Assembly: GCA_018902385.1 (NCBI GenBank)
Contig: JABSSW010000033.1
Span: forward strand, 461,441 to 525,440
Direction of reading: 5' to 3'
Origin: Physcia stellaris
Taxonomy: Eukaryota > Ascomycota > Lecanoromycetes > Caliciales > Physciaceae
Length of the DNA stretch: 64,000 bases
The notes under the pieces were generated by a model. That model did not search any database and had not been told where the DNA came from. It was given only the letters and a program-made list of their open reading frames with translations. A program made the position numbers and the translations under genes. Below, piece after piece: positions 38,565 through 48,828 of this stretch. Numbering within the stretch: the stretch's first letter is position 1; each line of letters opens with the position of its first letter.

Positions 38565-39440
38565 CTACATCGCTGTACCAGTCGGTAGATTCGAGGACGT
38601 CGTCGCCGAATAAGCTGCATATTGAGGTGCATTCAGGACTTCGCCGTGTTGCTGTGGATTAGATCGGAACATTGGTGGTATTTGCTGGCCATACGATCCA
38701 TGATTGCTTGATAAGCCTTGGTTCGAGCCCACACTCGCAAGCGATGCGACTTCGCTGGCACCGCGCTCCGCTGCTTCTTTCAGCCACTGCTCCCAGTCGG
38801 CATCCAAGACAACCGCCTCGCCCCGAGCTCTCGCGGCCGTTGCTGCAAGGAGGTGCCGATTGAGATCGACGCCAATACTATGCTGTAGTTCGTCTTCGCT
38901 ATCGTCTCCGTTGACACCTTCATCAGCCTCCGAGGCCTCGACCTCATCGTCATCCTGACTGGACATCTTTCCATCGTCATGCAGGCTGTCTGCAGGCAGT
39001 CGTTTGTCCCCACCTCCACGTAGATAGGTCTTGACAGCTGAGGCAGGACGAGGGGCTTCCGCTTCGACGTCGTCCCAGGTGGTGTCTCGGATCACACAGC
39101 TATGGTCCTTCTCATACTTTTCCCTCGCAGACCTCGTGCCTTCCCATCTACAAAGATCCTGAATCTCCTCAGCTGTCAACCTCATCTCATCGAAGATCCT
39201 GAACATCCGTCGATGAAAGGTGAAGCGAGCGAGACGGGTGCGGTGTGCTAGGTTCGTATAGTCAAGACCCGGGTATTGTGCCTCCAGGCAATCTATGGAG
39301 CCATAGTAGCACGTCGTCTCCGCCCGAACCTCGGGGACTATGTTACGGGTAACATGTGCCTGGAAACTGGCTGGATCGGTGCTTTTGGGAGTGGGAAACA
39401 AGCGGGCATAAACCAGTGAGGCTACTGCTGGTTTACGCAT
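38565..39440 (-). CDS. Conserved-looking acidic protein of unknown function; 5' end uncertain
   Basis: From ATG 39440 the frame gives 291 aa: a globular helical N-terminal part with many charged and aromatic residues (PGLDYTNLAHRTRLARFTFH, MRLTAEEIQDLCRWEGTR), then an acidic Asp/Glu/Ser stretch around residues 160-185, and a Gln/Ser/Asn-rich tail. No signal peptide or membrane helix. I do not recognise a named domain. The frame stays open and protein-like upstream (SLEPSTKRDIANLPKCFGSQ) as far as a TTTCTAG at about 39,539-39,545, which looks like a 3' splice site. The true N-terminus is therefore probably in an unidentified upstream exon. Confidence 0.65.
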   Translation of the reverse strand: MRKPAVASLVYARLFPTPKSTDPASFQAHVTRNIVPEVRAETTCYYGSIDCLEAQYPGLDYTNLAHRTRLARFTFHRRMFRIFDEMRLTAEEIQDLCRWEGTRSAREKYEKDHSCVIRDTTWDDVEAEAPRPASAVKTYLRGGGDKRLPADSLHDDGKMSSQDDDEVEASEADEGVNGDDSEDELQHSIGVDLNRHLLAATAARARGEAVVLDADWEQWLKEAAERGASEVASLASVGSNQGLSSNHGSYGQQIPPMFRSNPQQHGEVLNAPQYAAYSATTSSNLPTGTAM

Positions 39441-40657
39441 CCTTTCAATCAGCACAGGCTTGGTGCTCTGCGAGCCAAAGCACTTTGGCAGATTTGCGAT
39501 GTCTCTTTTCGTGGATGGCTCAAGTGATACCGATGTGTTCTAGAAAGTAGCTGGATCTCGTGGACAGAGAGATGGTCATGTGGTATGGTTTGAAGGGAGG
39601 CCCGAAACGGACTTGCAGTAGTGTTGTGTTGGCCAATCCAACACGCTTCACAGGCGTGTAAGACTCAAGAAATTTGAAGCTGTCTGATGAAGCATCCTAT
39701 GACTTTGATCGTGATGTCGAAACAGAGTTCGAGAGATTTTCCTCAATGGTTTGGCAGACCTGGCCTTGGGGGAAGCTGATGGCTTGAACACTACTAAGGA
39801 TTGCAGCGGATACAAAAAGTGAGGAAGGGCGAGGTTGAATTGAAGCGACAGATGTTCTCTTTCCCAAAAGATTGACGATGTCAAGTGTGTGAGTGAATAA
39901 AGAAATGGTGGAGGATGAGGGTAAGGCAGAGGAATGCCCCCACGGACGGGAATCACGCTTTCACGCTTTGGCTTCCACCGCTCTCCGCCAGTAACCAAGT
40001 ACCTTACATAAGGTAATACGTAGTAGTACAGTACTGTCGCCAAACAGCTCCCTGCAACTTCGCAAACAACACGACAACCACCAAGCTCATGTAAACAAGC
40101 CCCGAACGAACACCTGCAGTAGTTTTGCTCAGCCATGTCCGGTGCGTCACCCCGCTTCTTCGTGCTACCCAGATGTCGAATAATGAGCGAGCTGAAGCAT
40201 TCTACTTGCCTATCACGTAGAATTTTGACACCCTTCGTTCGTGATTTCGCTTTTCGGGTCTTGGTGGATGGATCTCCTGGTATACATCGGACATTGCGCT
40301 TCGATAGTACATATGATCTTGGCCAAAATCCACACTATAGCATTAATTAATCCGTGTCATAGACTGTATCGCATCCTGATTGTGATGCCCGGTCAACGAT
40401 CATTATTATCACAAGCCAGCATTCAACTCTCACACCTTACTGACCTATTAAGGTGAGATAAAAAGTAGAAGTCCAAGCTCTACCTGGACCATGTCCGACC
40501 TGAACTTTCCTTTGATCGCCATCGTATTAGATTCCTTAAGTCTTCTTCGTCTTCCAAGCACTGTTAATGTTCATCTCGGTTTACCTCCAACCCAACTCTA
40601 GCCTCACTCCGAGTCCGCAGAGTTATTATCTTCACAAGTGTCACACGGAACGCGAAA
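39441..40657. other. Divergent upstream region
   Basis: About 1.2 kb upstream of two divergent genes. A 162-codon minus-strand frame (40136-39648) is Pro/Ser/Leu-rich with no domain and is more likely 5' UTR or promoter DNA. An upstream exon of the acidic protein gene may lie here. Confidence 0.45.
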
Positions 40658-43619
40658 ATGTCTACTTTCGATGGCTACGTCGAAGGTCCTCAAACTTCCC
40701 ACCCCAAGCTTACCAGCGACTGTGGCTAACCTTCGACAATAGAATTTCCGGATATCCGGAGTAAATCACCTGCGCGTTCGAGATAGGGTCCTACTTATTG
40801 TATGTAGTTGACTATTTTCGCTCTCAGCCAGATCGAAGGCCACCACTCAAGTGCTTTTTGAGCCATGTGCACAGCGACCATCTTCTGGGGTTGGAGTCTC
40901 TCAAGTCTCCCTTCGTCTATTGCTCACCAGCAACCCGGGAAGTAATTTACCTACCTAATGAGTAAGTGTGTTCATGCTGATGCAAGTCCAGATACTCCTT
41001 CGGCTTGAAAAGTACCCTCATCGGATGAACTTCGCCAAAGGCATCCTTGAATCTCGGAAACAGCAATACAAGCATTTGAAAAACATACTAGCAAGTCGCT
41101 GCATCTCGGAATCGTATTGACTGGTAGCTGATCCAATCAGAAACCTCTACCTCTCAATACACCCAGCGAGATTGAATTAGGGCCCGGAAACCTCATACAA
41201 GTGACTCTTTTAGATGTAAGCTATGTCACTGTGTGAAGTTGGACGCTGGATCTTACATGCATGATTAGGCTAATCACTGTGCTGGCGCGGTGATGTTCCT
41301 GATACAGGGCAGTGGGAAAGCTATCTTGTACACTGGCGACATTCGATGTGAGTCCTGGTCTAGCAGTTGGGTATGGGCTGCTGGGCAATCTAAGTCTTGT
41401 GCAGCTGAGCCTTGGTGGGTTGAAGCTTTGATTCGAAATCCGATTGTGTTTCCATACACACACGGCATAAGACGCCTAGATAAAATGTATCTCGATACGA
41501 CGTACGCTCCTCGAAGACACACAATTCCAAGCTTTCCCACCAAGGCAGAGGGTCTGGCAGAACTGTTGCGCAAAGTAGCTCAGTATCCGCAACACACAAT
41601 TTTTCATCTCTACGCCTGGACGTATGGTTATGAAGACGTATGGATCGCTCTCGCAAACGCATTGGGTTCAGGCGTGAGTCTTGCCTATTTTAGTCATATG
41701 AGTGGCTAACCTTGCTGCAGATTCACGTCGACGAGTACAAATTGAGAATTTATCAATCTCTGAGACAGACTGTTGATGAAGTTTCAATGACTGGAAGGGA
41801 AAGGAGGTCGGACAAGACCCACAGAACGCACGACATGTATCTCGCTCCAGAAGCTGCTGCTCTTTGCGGGCACCGGTGTGGCAACAATGACCACCCTGGT
41901 TGCCTAACAACGGATCAGAACGTTCGACTACACAGTTGCGAAGCTGGTACAGACTGTAAAGCGCTCAAATCCCCGAATGTAGTTTGGATCACGCCAATGA
42001 TTACTTATTCGGCAAACGGAGAAGAATTTCTTGAGTTGGGCGCTGGCGGAGGTGGAGGTGACCTTGTACAGCATGAGCTCGAGCTTGAGGACGAGGAAAC
42101 AACTAGGGAACTCTTGCAGCTATGCTTCCGCGCTGTCAAGGATTCTTCGGTGAAACAGGAGACCGAAAAGCTCATTTCAGAAGCATACCGTTCCCCTGCT
42201 CAAAAGATGTCATTGGATAGCATAAGTGCGGCCTTCTCCAATCACGAGCTTTCGTTGATCGACTTCGCACGGTTGTTGACAGACGCTGCTGGAAAAGAAC
42301 CACGGGAAAGGGGAGGACCTCACCTCGATGAAAACGCTGAGTCAAAACAGATATTACCTAGGCATATCGTATGGTGGCAGAAATCCCCCTTTCAACCAAG
42401 TATTGCTGACTCTGAGTGTGTAGCGATTCCCGTACTCTCGACATTCCTCATACGACGAGCTGTGCCATCTTGTCGGCTCATTTAAGCCAAAGGACATCTA
42501 TCCGTGCACGGTCGACGAAGAAAATTGGACACAAGATGTAAGCGTACGGAGTCAATTCGGGCACCTTTGTTCTGGAAGTATCTTCGCCCATGATGCTGAA
42601 ATGGAGGCACTTGAACCGAAACGTGAGATAAGGCGCTCACTCCAGCGCCCGCGCCCGGTGGACAGCTCACAGAATGATCCGAAAGCCTCCAGTCAGGCCA
42701 GTGAAGCGTTGCCAACGGAAGATCCCATATGCGTAATGAAATCTGGCAGTAATAGTTCACCCCCTCTGATTCCAAGTACCGAGACGACACCGCGGATGAA
42801 AAGAAAACGAACCAACGACGAAATCCTCAAGAGAGTTAAGTCTAGAAGTCCGAATACAGTTGCAACAGCTCCAATCAACACATTTTCCTACGAGAGAAGG
42901 CTTAACGGTATGCGGCATTCCGAGGAAAGACATCCCGCTAGAGCATCGGCGAAACCAAAGTCCATCGGGCATTCGACATCAGACCCCACTCCGTTCCATC
43001 TAGCGACGCCTGAGTCACGGATGTCTCATTCTACAGCCGGTAATACCACCGGGTCGAAACACTGTGAGCAGCAAGTCCAGTCTTCCACAGGAAGGGAGCC
43101 TCCACAGCGACCACCGACAGAAGGAGGGAACAAGAAAACGAGCAAAGGCAGCCTAACAAAAGCCGCTCAGGAGCCAGAGGGCAGTGAGTAGATTATGGAG
43201 TTCCTTTCCCTTATGTACAGCGTGATCTGCTACAACTCATCGAATATCTTTATAAGGGCTATGCTGATTCCGACATTTGCTTAGCACAAGCGCGCCCAAT
43301 CGACCTATCAGATACAGAGTTTGATTCAGCCGCAACAACAGATGGTGAAAACGATAGACCTGCATTACGAGTGAATGCCATGGAGGGCGCTGATGAGAGG
43401 CAGCAGGACCAGGACTCGCAAATCACACTCTCCGATTCTGCCTTTGGATCGCAAGCACTTCATCCTGCAGGGGAAAGCCAAGAAATGAGAGGCTCCAAAT
43501 TGCACCGTAGGAAGGATGCTTACCGGGCTGCGAAGCAGCTTGCTGGCTCGGGATGGGAAAATGATTTTGTCATTGTTTCCTCGAACCCTAGTCGTGCCGA
43601 TGAAGAGATTGAGCTCTGA
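40658..43619 (+). CDS. Artemis/SNM1-like metallo-beta-lactamase nuclease, 10 exons
   Basis: Exons 40658-40685, 40743-40760, 40808-40941, 40992-41090, 41141-41215, 41269-41347, 41405-41673, 41721-42368, 42424-43183 and 43285-43619 join in frame to 814 aa. The product starts MSTFDGYVEEFPDIRIDYF. It has the HxHxDH metal motif SHVHSDHLLG, TREILLRLEKYPHRMNF, the later ligands in LLDANHCAGAVMFL and YTGDIRSEPWW, MYLDTTYAP, and the beta-CASP/DRMBL part ending RFPYSRHSSYDELCHLV. This family cuts DNA ends and hairpins in end joining and cross-link repair. The 300-residue C-terminal tail is polar and low in structure. The intron after exon 4 is GC-AG; exon 2 is 18 nt. The last intron (43184-43284) is the least certain. 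Confidence 0.9.
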
Positions 43620-43980
43620 TGCTGGGTGGTCGTAATATATGATCGCTCCTGGCCAGCAGATTTTTTGAGCCCAAGGGATCCCAATGAAAATTACTCGGGC
43701 TTTTCTTGGAGATGTCGAAGATGACGTTCATCAAGAGTTAGACTACTACACATATCAAGTACAGCTTGATCATCCAGCAAGGTCTACGGCAGGCCAACGT
43801 TAATTCACCGTCGTTTGGCCTATCTATGGGAAAATCCATGGCATCTCAAGCTAGTTGAAAACCGCAAGAGTTTGTGCCTTGGCTCCGTTCGAACTTCCGT
43901 CCCAGGTATTTCCTACATCCGGCCACTCTATGTACTAGACTTTCATTCCTCATGTTATTGTCTTTTGAATATTCAGACGT
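43620..43980. other. Intergenic, convergent gene ends
   Basis: 361 bp between the 3' ends of the Artemis-like gene (+) and urease (-). No other feature recognised. Confidence 0.5.
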
Positions 43981-46902
43981 TTAGTAGACGTAATTTCTTT
44001 GAGCTAGTGGTAGCTGTGTCGCGGGCTCGGCTTCACAGATCATCTCATCTGCCTTAACGACCTGTGAATAAATCGTGGTATTAGCTCGCATGCCGGCATA
44101 TAATCCTTAGAGTTAATGGGGAAGACTTACATAAGTCTCAGGGTCTACTTTCATCTTCGGCATAACATCATTATACTTCATGTCTTTTTTCCCAATGTTA
44201 CGGCAATTCTTGACCACTTCGACACGCTTTCGGAGATTATACGTTGCGATAGTGCCGGATGCAACCGATGCCTTCGATACAAATGTGATCGATGTGCTAG
44301 GAACAAAGGCCTATGAGTCGTACCTCATGATTAGTCCAGAAATCCAGGCAATGTGTCGTCTAGATCAAGGTACCAACCGCAAACATTGGGCGCATGATGA
44401 CAGGTTGCACTGTGGGGATTGAAGCGTTTGGATCACCCTGTCAAGCATCATGATCACGTTCAAGTCTCTAAATGCCTCTTGAGTACTCACCATTTGCGCG
44501 TAAGACAGCATTCCACTCTTGATGACCGATTTCGGCTTTGTTCCAAAATTCGCTGGCGTCCATATTACCAAGTCTGCCAACTTACCCACCTCCACGCTCC
44601 CGATAATGTGGCTCATTCCTTGAGCAATGGCAGGGTTGATGGTATACTTGCTAATGTAGCGCTTGACTCTGAAGTTGTCTGCACCTGATCCTTCGTCCTC
44701 TTTGAGTGTACCCCTCTGGACCTTGTTCTTGTGGGCAGTGTTCCATGTTCGGAGGATTACCTCACCGCAACGACCCATTGCTTGGGAATCCGAGGACATC
44801 ATGCTGATAGCGCCGAGGTCATGGAGGACGTCTTCTGCTGCAATCGTCTCTGCGCGGATACGAGACTCTGCAAAAGCGACATCTTCAGGGATGTTTTTCG
44901 ACAGGTGGTGGCATACCATTAGCATGTCGAGGTGTTCGTCGAGTGTATTACGAGTATATGGTCGGGTTGGATTGGTACTACTAGGCAATACATTACCATG
45001 CTCAACCACAGAGATGATGTCGGGGGCGTGGCCGCCCCCAGCACCTTCGGTATGGTAGGTATGGATCGTGCGATCTTTGAATGCAGCGACAGTCTGCTCC
45101 ACGAAACCCGATTCATTGAGAGTATCGGTGTGGATCAGGCATTGTACATCATGTTCATCACAGACGCTGAGGCATGTATCGATGGCCGCCGGAGTGCTTC
45201 CCCAATCTTCGTGTAACTTGAGGCCCGCAGCGCCGGCAACGCACTGCTCTTGGAGCCCTCGCGGGCCGCTGTCGTTTCCCTTCCCAGTGATCCCGAAGTT
45301 GATAGGCAGCTCATCGCACGCCTGCAGCATTTGCCGCATATGCACTTTGCCGGGTGTGCATGTTGTAGCACTGGTCCCCGCGCTCGGTCCAGTTCCCCCT
45401 CCAAGCATAGTCGTGATGCCAGAGGCCACAGCGTCATAAGCCTGTTGAGGACATATGAAATGGATATGCGAGTCAGTACCGCCGGCGGTGATAATTGATC
45501 CTTCCCCTGCGATGACATCTGTACAAGAGCCCACCACCATTGCTAGGTCGACTCCGTTCATAGTATCAGGGTTACCTGCTTTACCAATGCCAACAACAAC
45601 ACCATTCTTTATGCCTATGTCTGCTTTGTATATCCCACTCCAATCGACGATTAGAGCATTCGTAATTACGGTATCCAATGACTCCGCATCGGGTCGACCG
45701 CTTGCTTGACCCATCCCCTCCCGAAGAGTCTTGCCACCACCAAATTTACATTCATCCCCATAGACTGTGAGATCTTTTTCAACCTTGATCCAGAGATCTG
45801 TAGAGCCCAGCCGGACAAGATCTCCCGTGGTTGGTCCAAACATGCCAGTATAAGACTCGCGAGTCATGCTAAAGGGTTCAATGAGAGAAGCATCTTGAGT
45901 AGGCTCTGGGGTATGCGCAAAACCACCTGCTTGTAACTTCTCTTGGATGTCTGAGGTCCGCGACCGATCGACAGGTCCTGGAGCAATGCCATTACCACCT
46001 CTTATTGTCTTACTACCTCCAATTTCCACAAGCGTAACAGTCTTCGTATCTCCAGGTTCGAAGCGCACAGATGTGCCAGCTGCTATATCCAAGAAGTAAC
46101 CGTATGCTTTGAGGCGATCGAAGTCTAGCTGGGGATTTGCTTCAAGGAGATGGTAGTGTGATCCGACCTAGAGGAGTTATTAGGTGGCTATTTTCATATT
46201 CTAGGCGATGAAGAGATGCCAGACCTGAATTGGTCTGTCGCCCTTGCTCGTGACCCTGAGCTTGATACGTTTTCGTCCTTCGTGGACAACAATCTTTCCT
46301 TCTTTGACCGGTACGACAGCACCAGGCACCTTAGAGGGTTCATATTCGGCGGGATCTGCGAGAGGGAAAAGATCACCGGACGGGATAGGAAGGAATGCAC
46401 CATACATCGCCTTTTCTAAATCACCATCGTCTGTACTGACCGGATGATGGACAGTCACTAGATAAGTCCCGCTCGGAAATGTGCCTTCCACCATGAGCTC
46501 TGTGAGCGAGGATACAACTGAAGGGAGCACATGACGGCGGCCCAGCATCGTCTTCCCTACAGACATGAGGTCGGCGACGGAGTGATTACCATCGCGGATG
46601 AGCTGTTGTCGCTCTCAGCAACGGCGCTGCATTCCCGTGTGCCAAACATACTTCTTGCAGGTTGTTGGCAATTAAGGCCTATGAGAGTACATTAAATCCA
46701 GTCGCCGTGTTGTTGCCATCAACAGCGCTGCCGTCATTACTAACTGTTGCCTCTGCATGATTCAGTTTCACGCCTCTCGCCAGGCGTCTTTGTGCAAGCA
46801 AGCCCAGCTGGGAAATGGTGAGCTTGTCAAGCTATAAGATAGTCAGTAAAGCTGGTGAGGTGTAGTCCAGGGACGCAAGACCTCTCTGGGAACAAGGTGC
46901 AT
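43981..46902 (-). CDS. Nickel urease, single-chain fungal type, 8 exons
   Basis: Exons 46902-46882, 46831-46745, 46678-46652, 46602-46225, 46167-44491, 44437-44378, 44310-44131 and 44061-43981 give 836 aa, the normal fungal length. The gamma, beta and alpha parts are fused in that order. Active-site marks: HIHF nickel histidines, the carbamylated lysine in [21 protein letters not shown], the flap Cys-His in MVCHHL and the catalytic Asp region [10 protein letters not shown]. The C-terminus reads [15 protein letters not shown] and ends NYVY. The enzyme splits urea into ammonia and CO2 in the cytosol and needs nickel accessory proteins not present here. Exons 1 and 3 are only 21 and 27 nt; two introns use GTTAGT or GTTGGT donors. 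Confidence 0.97.
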
Positions 46903-47418
46903 TGTGGGCAAAAATGGTACGACAGCGTGAGTGAAAGTTTGGAACGTCCAAGAAGGATTACATGTTGTCGGATAAGTACTATGTACCTAGGAATCTCTGT
47001 ACAGACACTGGCGAGACAGGGGACGACTATTTAGACTAGTACCATTGAGAGGTAATGGAGGGATGAGGGTTAAGGTAAGGTACTGTAGAATGCTGGGCCC
47101 ACCAACACCGTCCCTCTTCTCGTTGGATGTCTCATAGAGTAGACGACGAAGCAGACATATTGTGTGCACAGTCAAGTGTCTACTTCGATATGATAAGTAA
47201 TGTATTCGTTTTAAGCATCTCTCTCCGACGGGAAGTCCCTACTAGGATACACATGTACTAGCCAACATTGCAAGCTGTAAGAGACATGATCTCTGGTACA
47301 ACTCTACGTGCAAGCCTACAATATGAGCTTCCTTCTGGACTACTGTTCAGGTCCGATTGAAAAATTCTCTAGCAGATGCGCGCAGTGTAAAACATAGCGG
47401 ATGGGGCTATTGCTGCCC
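46903..47418. other. Urease promoter and 3' region of the HMG-box gene
   Basis: About 500 bp between two minus-strand genes. No RNA gene or ORF of note. Confidence 0.5.
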
Positions 47419-48828
47419 TTACTCGTCTGCTGCCTCGCTCTTTCTCTTCTTCCTTGACTTCTTCGACTTTTGCTGGCTATCCTGGGTAGTCAACTTAGGC
47501 GGCGAGCTGGTAGATGCTATGACTGACTCGAGCTTCGGCTCGGCCGCGTCTTTCTTCTTCAAGCCCTTCTTCTTCTTTTCCAATTCGGGCGACCTGCGAA
47601 GGACCTCTAGAATCGGGGTGGACACAGGCTCAATTTCCTCTGCAGCAACCGGCTTGACGGGCGAGGATTTTTTCTCCAATGCAGCTCCCTTCTGACGTTT
47701 GCTGGCGCGCGATGACTTTGGAGGTGATGGAGCCTTGACTGGTTCAGGCTCTGGCTCCGGCTCCTCTTCTGAAGAAGAAGACTCGGATTCATCGTTGCTG
47801 TCTTCCTCTTCTTCCTCATGCCCTTCTTCATCGCCAGGATCCAATGGGACTTCGCCTTTTACCTTCCCCGTCCTAATTAGCTCGTCGTACAACTTCTTGG
47901 CATCTTCATCGGAGATTTCTGGAATGGGCCGGCCTTCTTTATAAGCCTTGGACTTCTCCTTGTAACGTGCAAAATTGACGCCGTACTTATAGCCCCACCT
48001 CTGTTTTGTCCAAGTCATCAGCTAACTGCACGCTTGAAGCTGCCATGACAGGAACGAAATACCTTCTTTTCTTCGTCAGCCATGTTAAGCCATCTGCGAG
48101 TACCTTCATCGGCGACCTGTTTCGCGGTATGGCCAGGGGGCATCTCGTTCGCGATAAGAGAGCGCGCTGTCTGCATGTACAGAAAATACGGAGTGACGGG
48201 GCGCTTGGGAGCGTTCTTATCGTGTGGTGCTCTCTTCCGTTTCTTGCTCTCACCAGCTTCGACATTGGGAACTGGTGTCATGGCACGATTACCGAACAAG
48301 GATTCGCCACCAAGATGATTGAGATTGAGGATATCAGACTGCGCACCAGGCCCTTTGCCGATGACGGTGTTGGTGTGGTTGATGTATGCGCGCGAGAGCT
48401 CCTGTACAGCAGACTGCAAAGTGCTTAGGCCAGTGACGACCTGAGGAATATATGTCAGCGCGTTCGGCACCTCGTCAGGGACGTGTTGCGCGATGTTGAT
48501 TGAAGCGAATATCACGTCTTCGACGCTTTTCAGAGCGACGGTAAGAAGAGCAACAGACCGAAAGGCCTCGTCGCGCTGCGCACGCGTCATGTGGAGATCT
48601 GACTGTGGCATGGCAAAGGACTTGTTGGTGAATATGACAGTGAGCTTTGAGGAGCCCATGGTGGTGATGTTGTTGTGATCGTCACGCGTTGACGGGCGGT
48701 TGGAAGGAAACGAGAATGAATGGAATGCAGCTACTTACCGCGTCTCTAGTGCGAACAAAGTCCTCGACACTGATCTGAAGACTTGCAGAGTCTTTGGGCT
48801 TCTCATCGGTCTTCTTTGGTCGTGCCAT
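47419..48828 (-). CDS. HMG-box DNA-binding protein, 3 exons
   Basis: Exons 48828-48739, 48440-48063 and 48000-47419 give 349 aa. Exon 1 encodes MARPKKTDEKPKDSAS and a helix ending FVRTRDA. Exon 2 continues VVTGLSTLQSAVQELSRAYI and, after a basic linker (KKRKRAPHDKNAPKRP), enters one HMG box (VTPYFLYMQTARSLIANEMP, RRWLNMADEEKK). Exon 3 completes it (RWGYKYGVNFARYKEKSKAY). The tail is acidic (Glu/Asp/Ser run) and then Lys-rich. Such proteins bend DNA in chromatin; the gene-specific role is unknown. The first intron is 298 nt, several times longer than its neighbours, and contains an open frame with its own well-placed ATG (see findings). Confidence 0.88.

Noticed and set aside
39648-40136. 162-codon minus-strand frame
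   Set aside because: Pro/Ser/Leu-rich without domain; lies in the promoter/5' region of two divergent genes.
40658-46902. A functional gene cluster joining the nuclease and urease
   Set aside because: Convergent genes with unrelated roles; no shared pathway.
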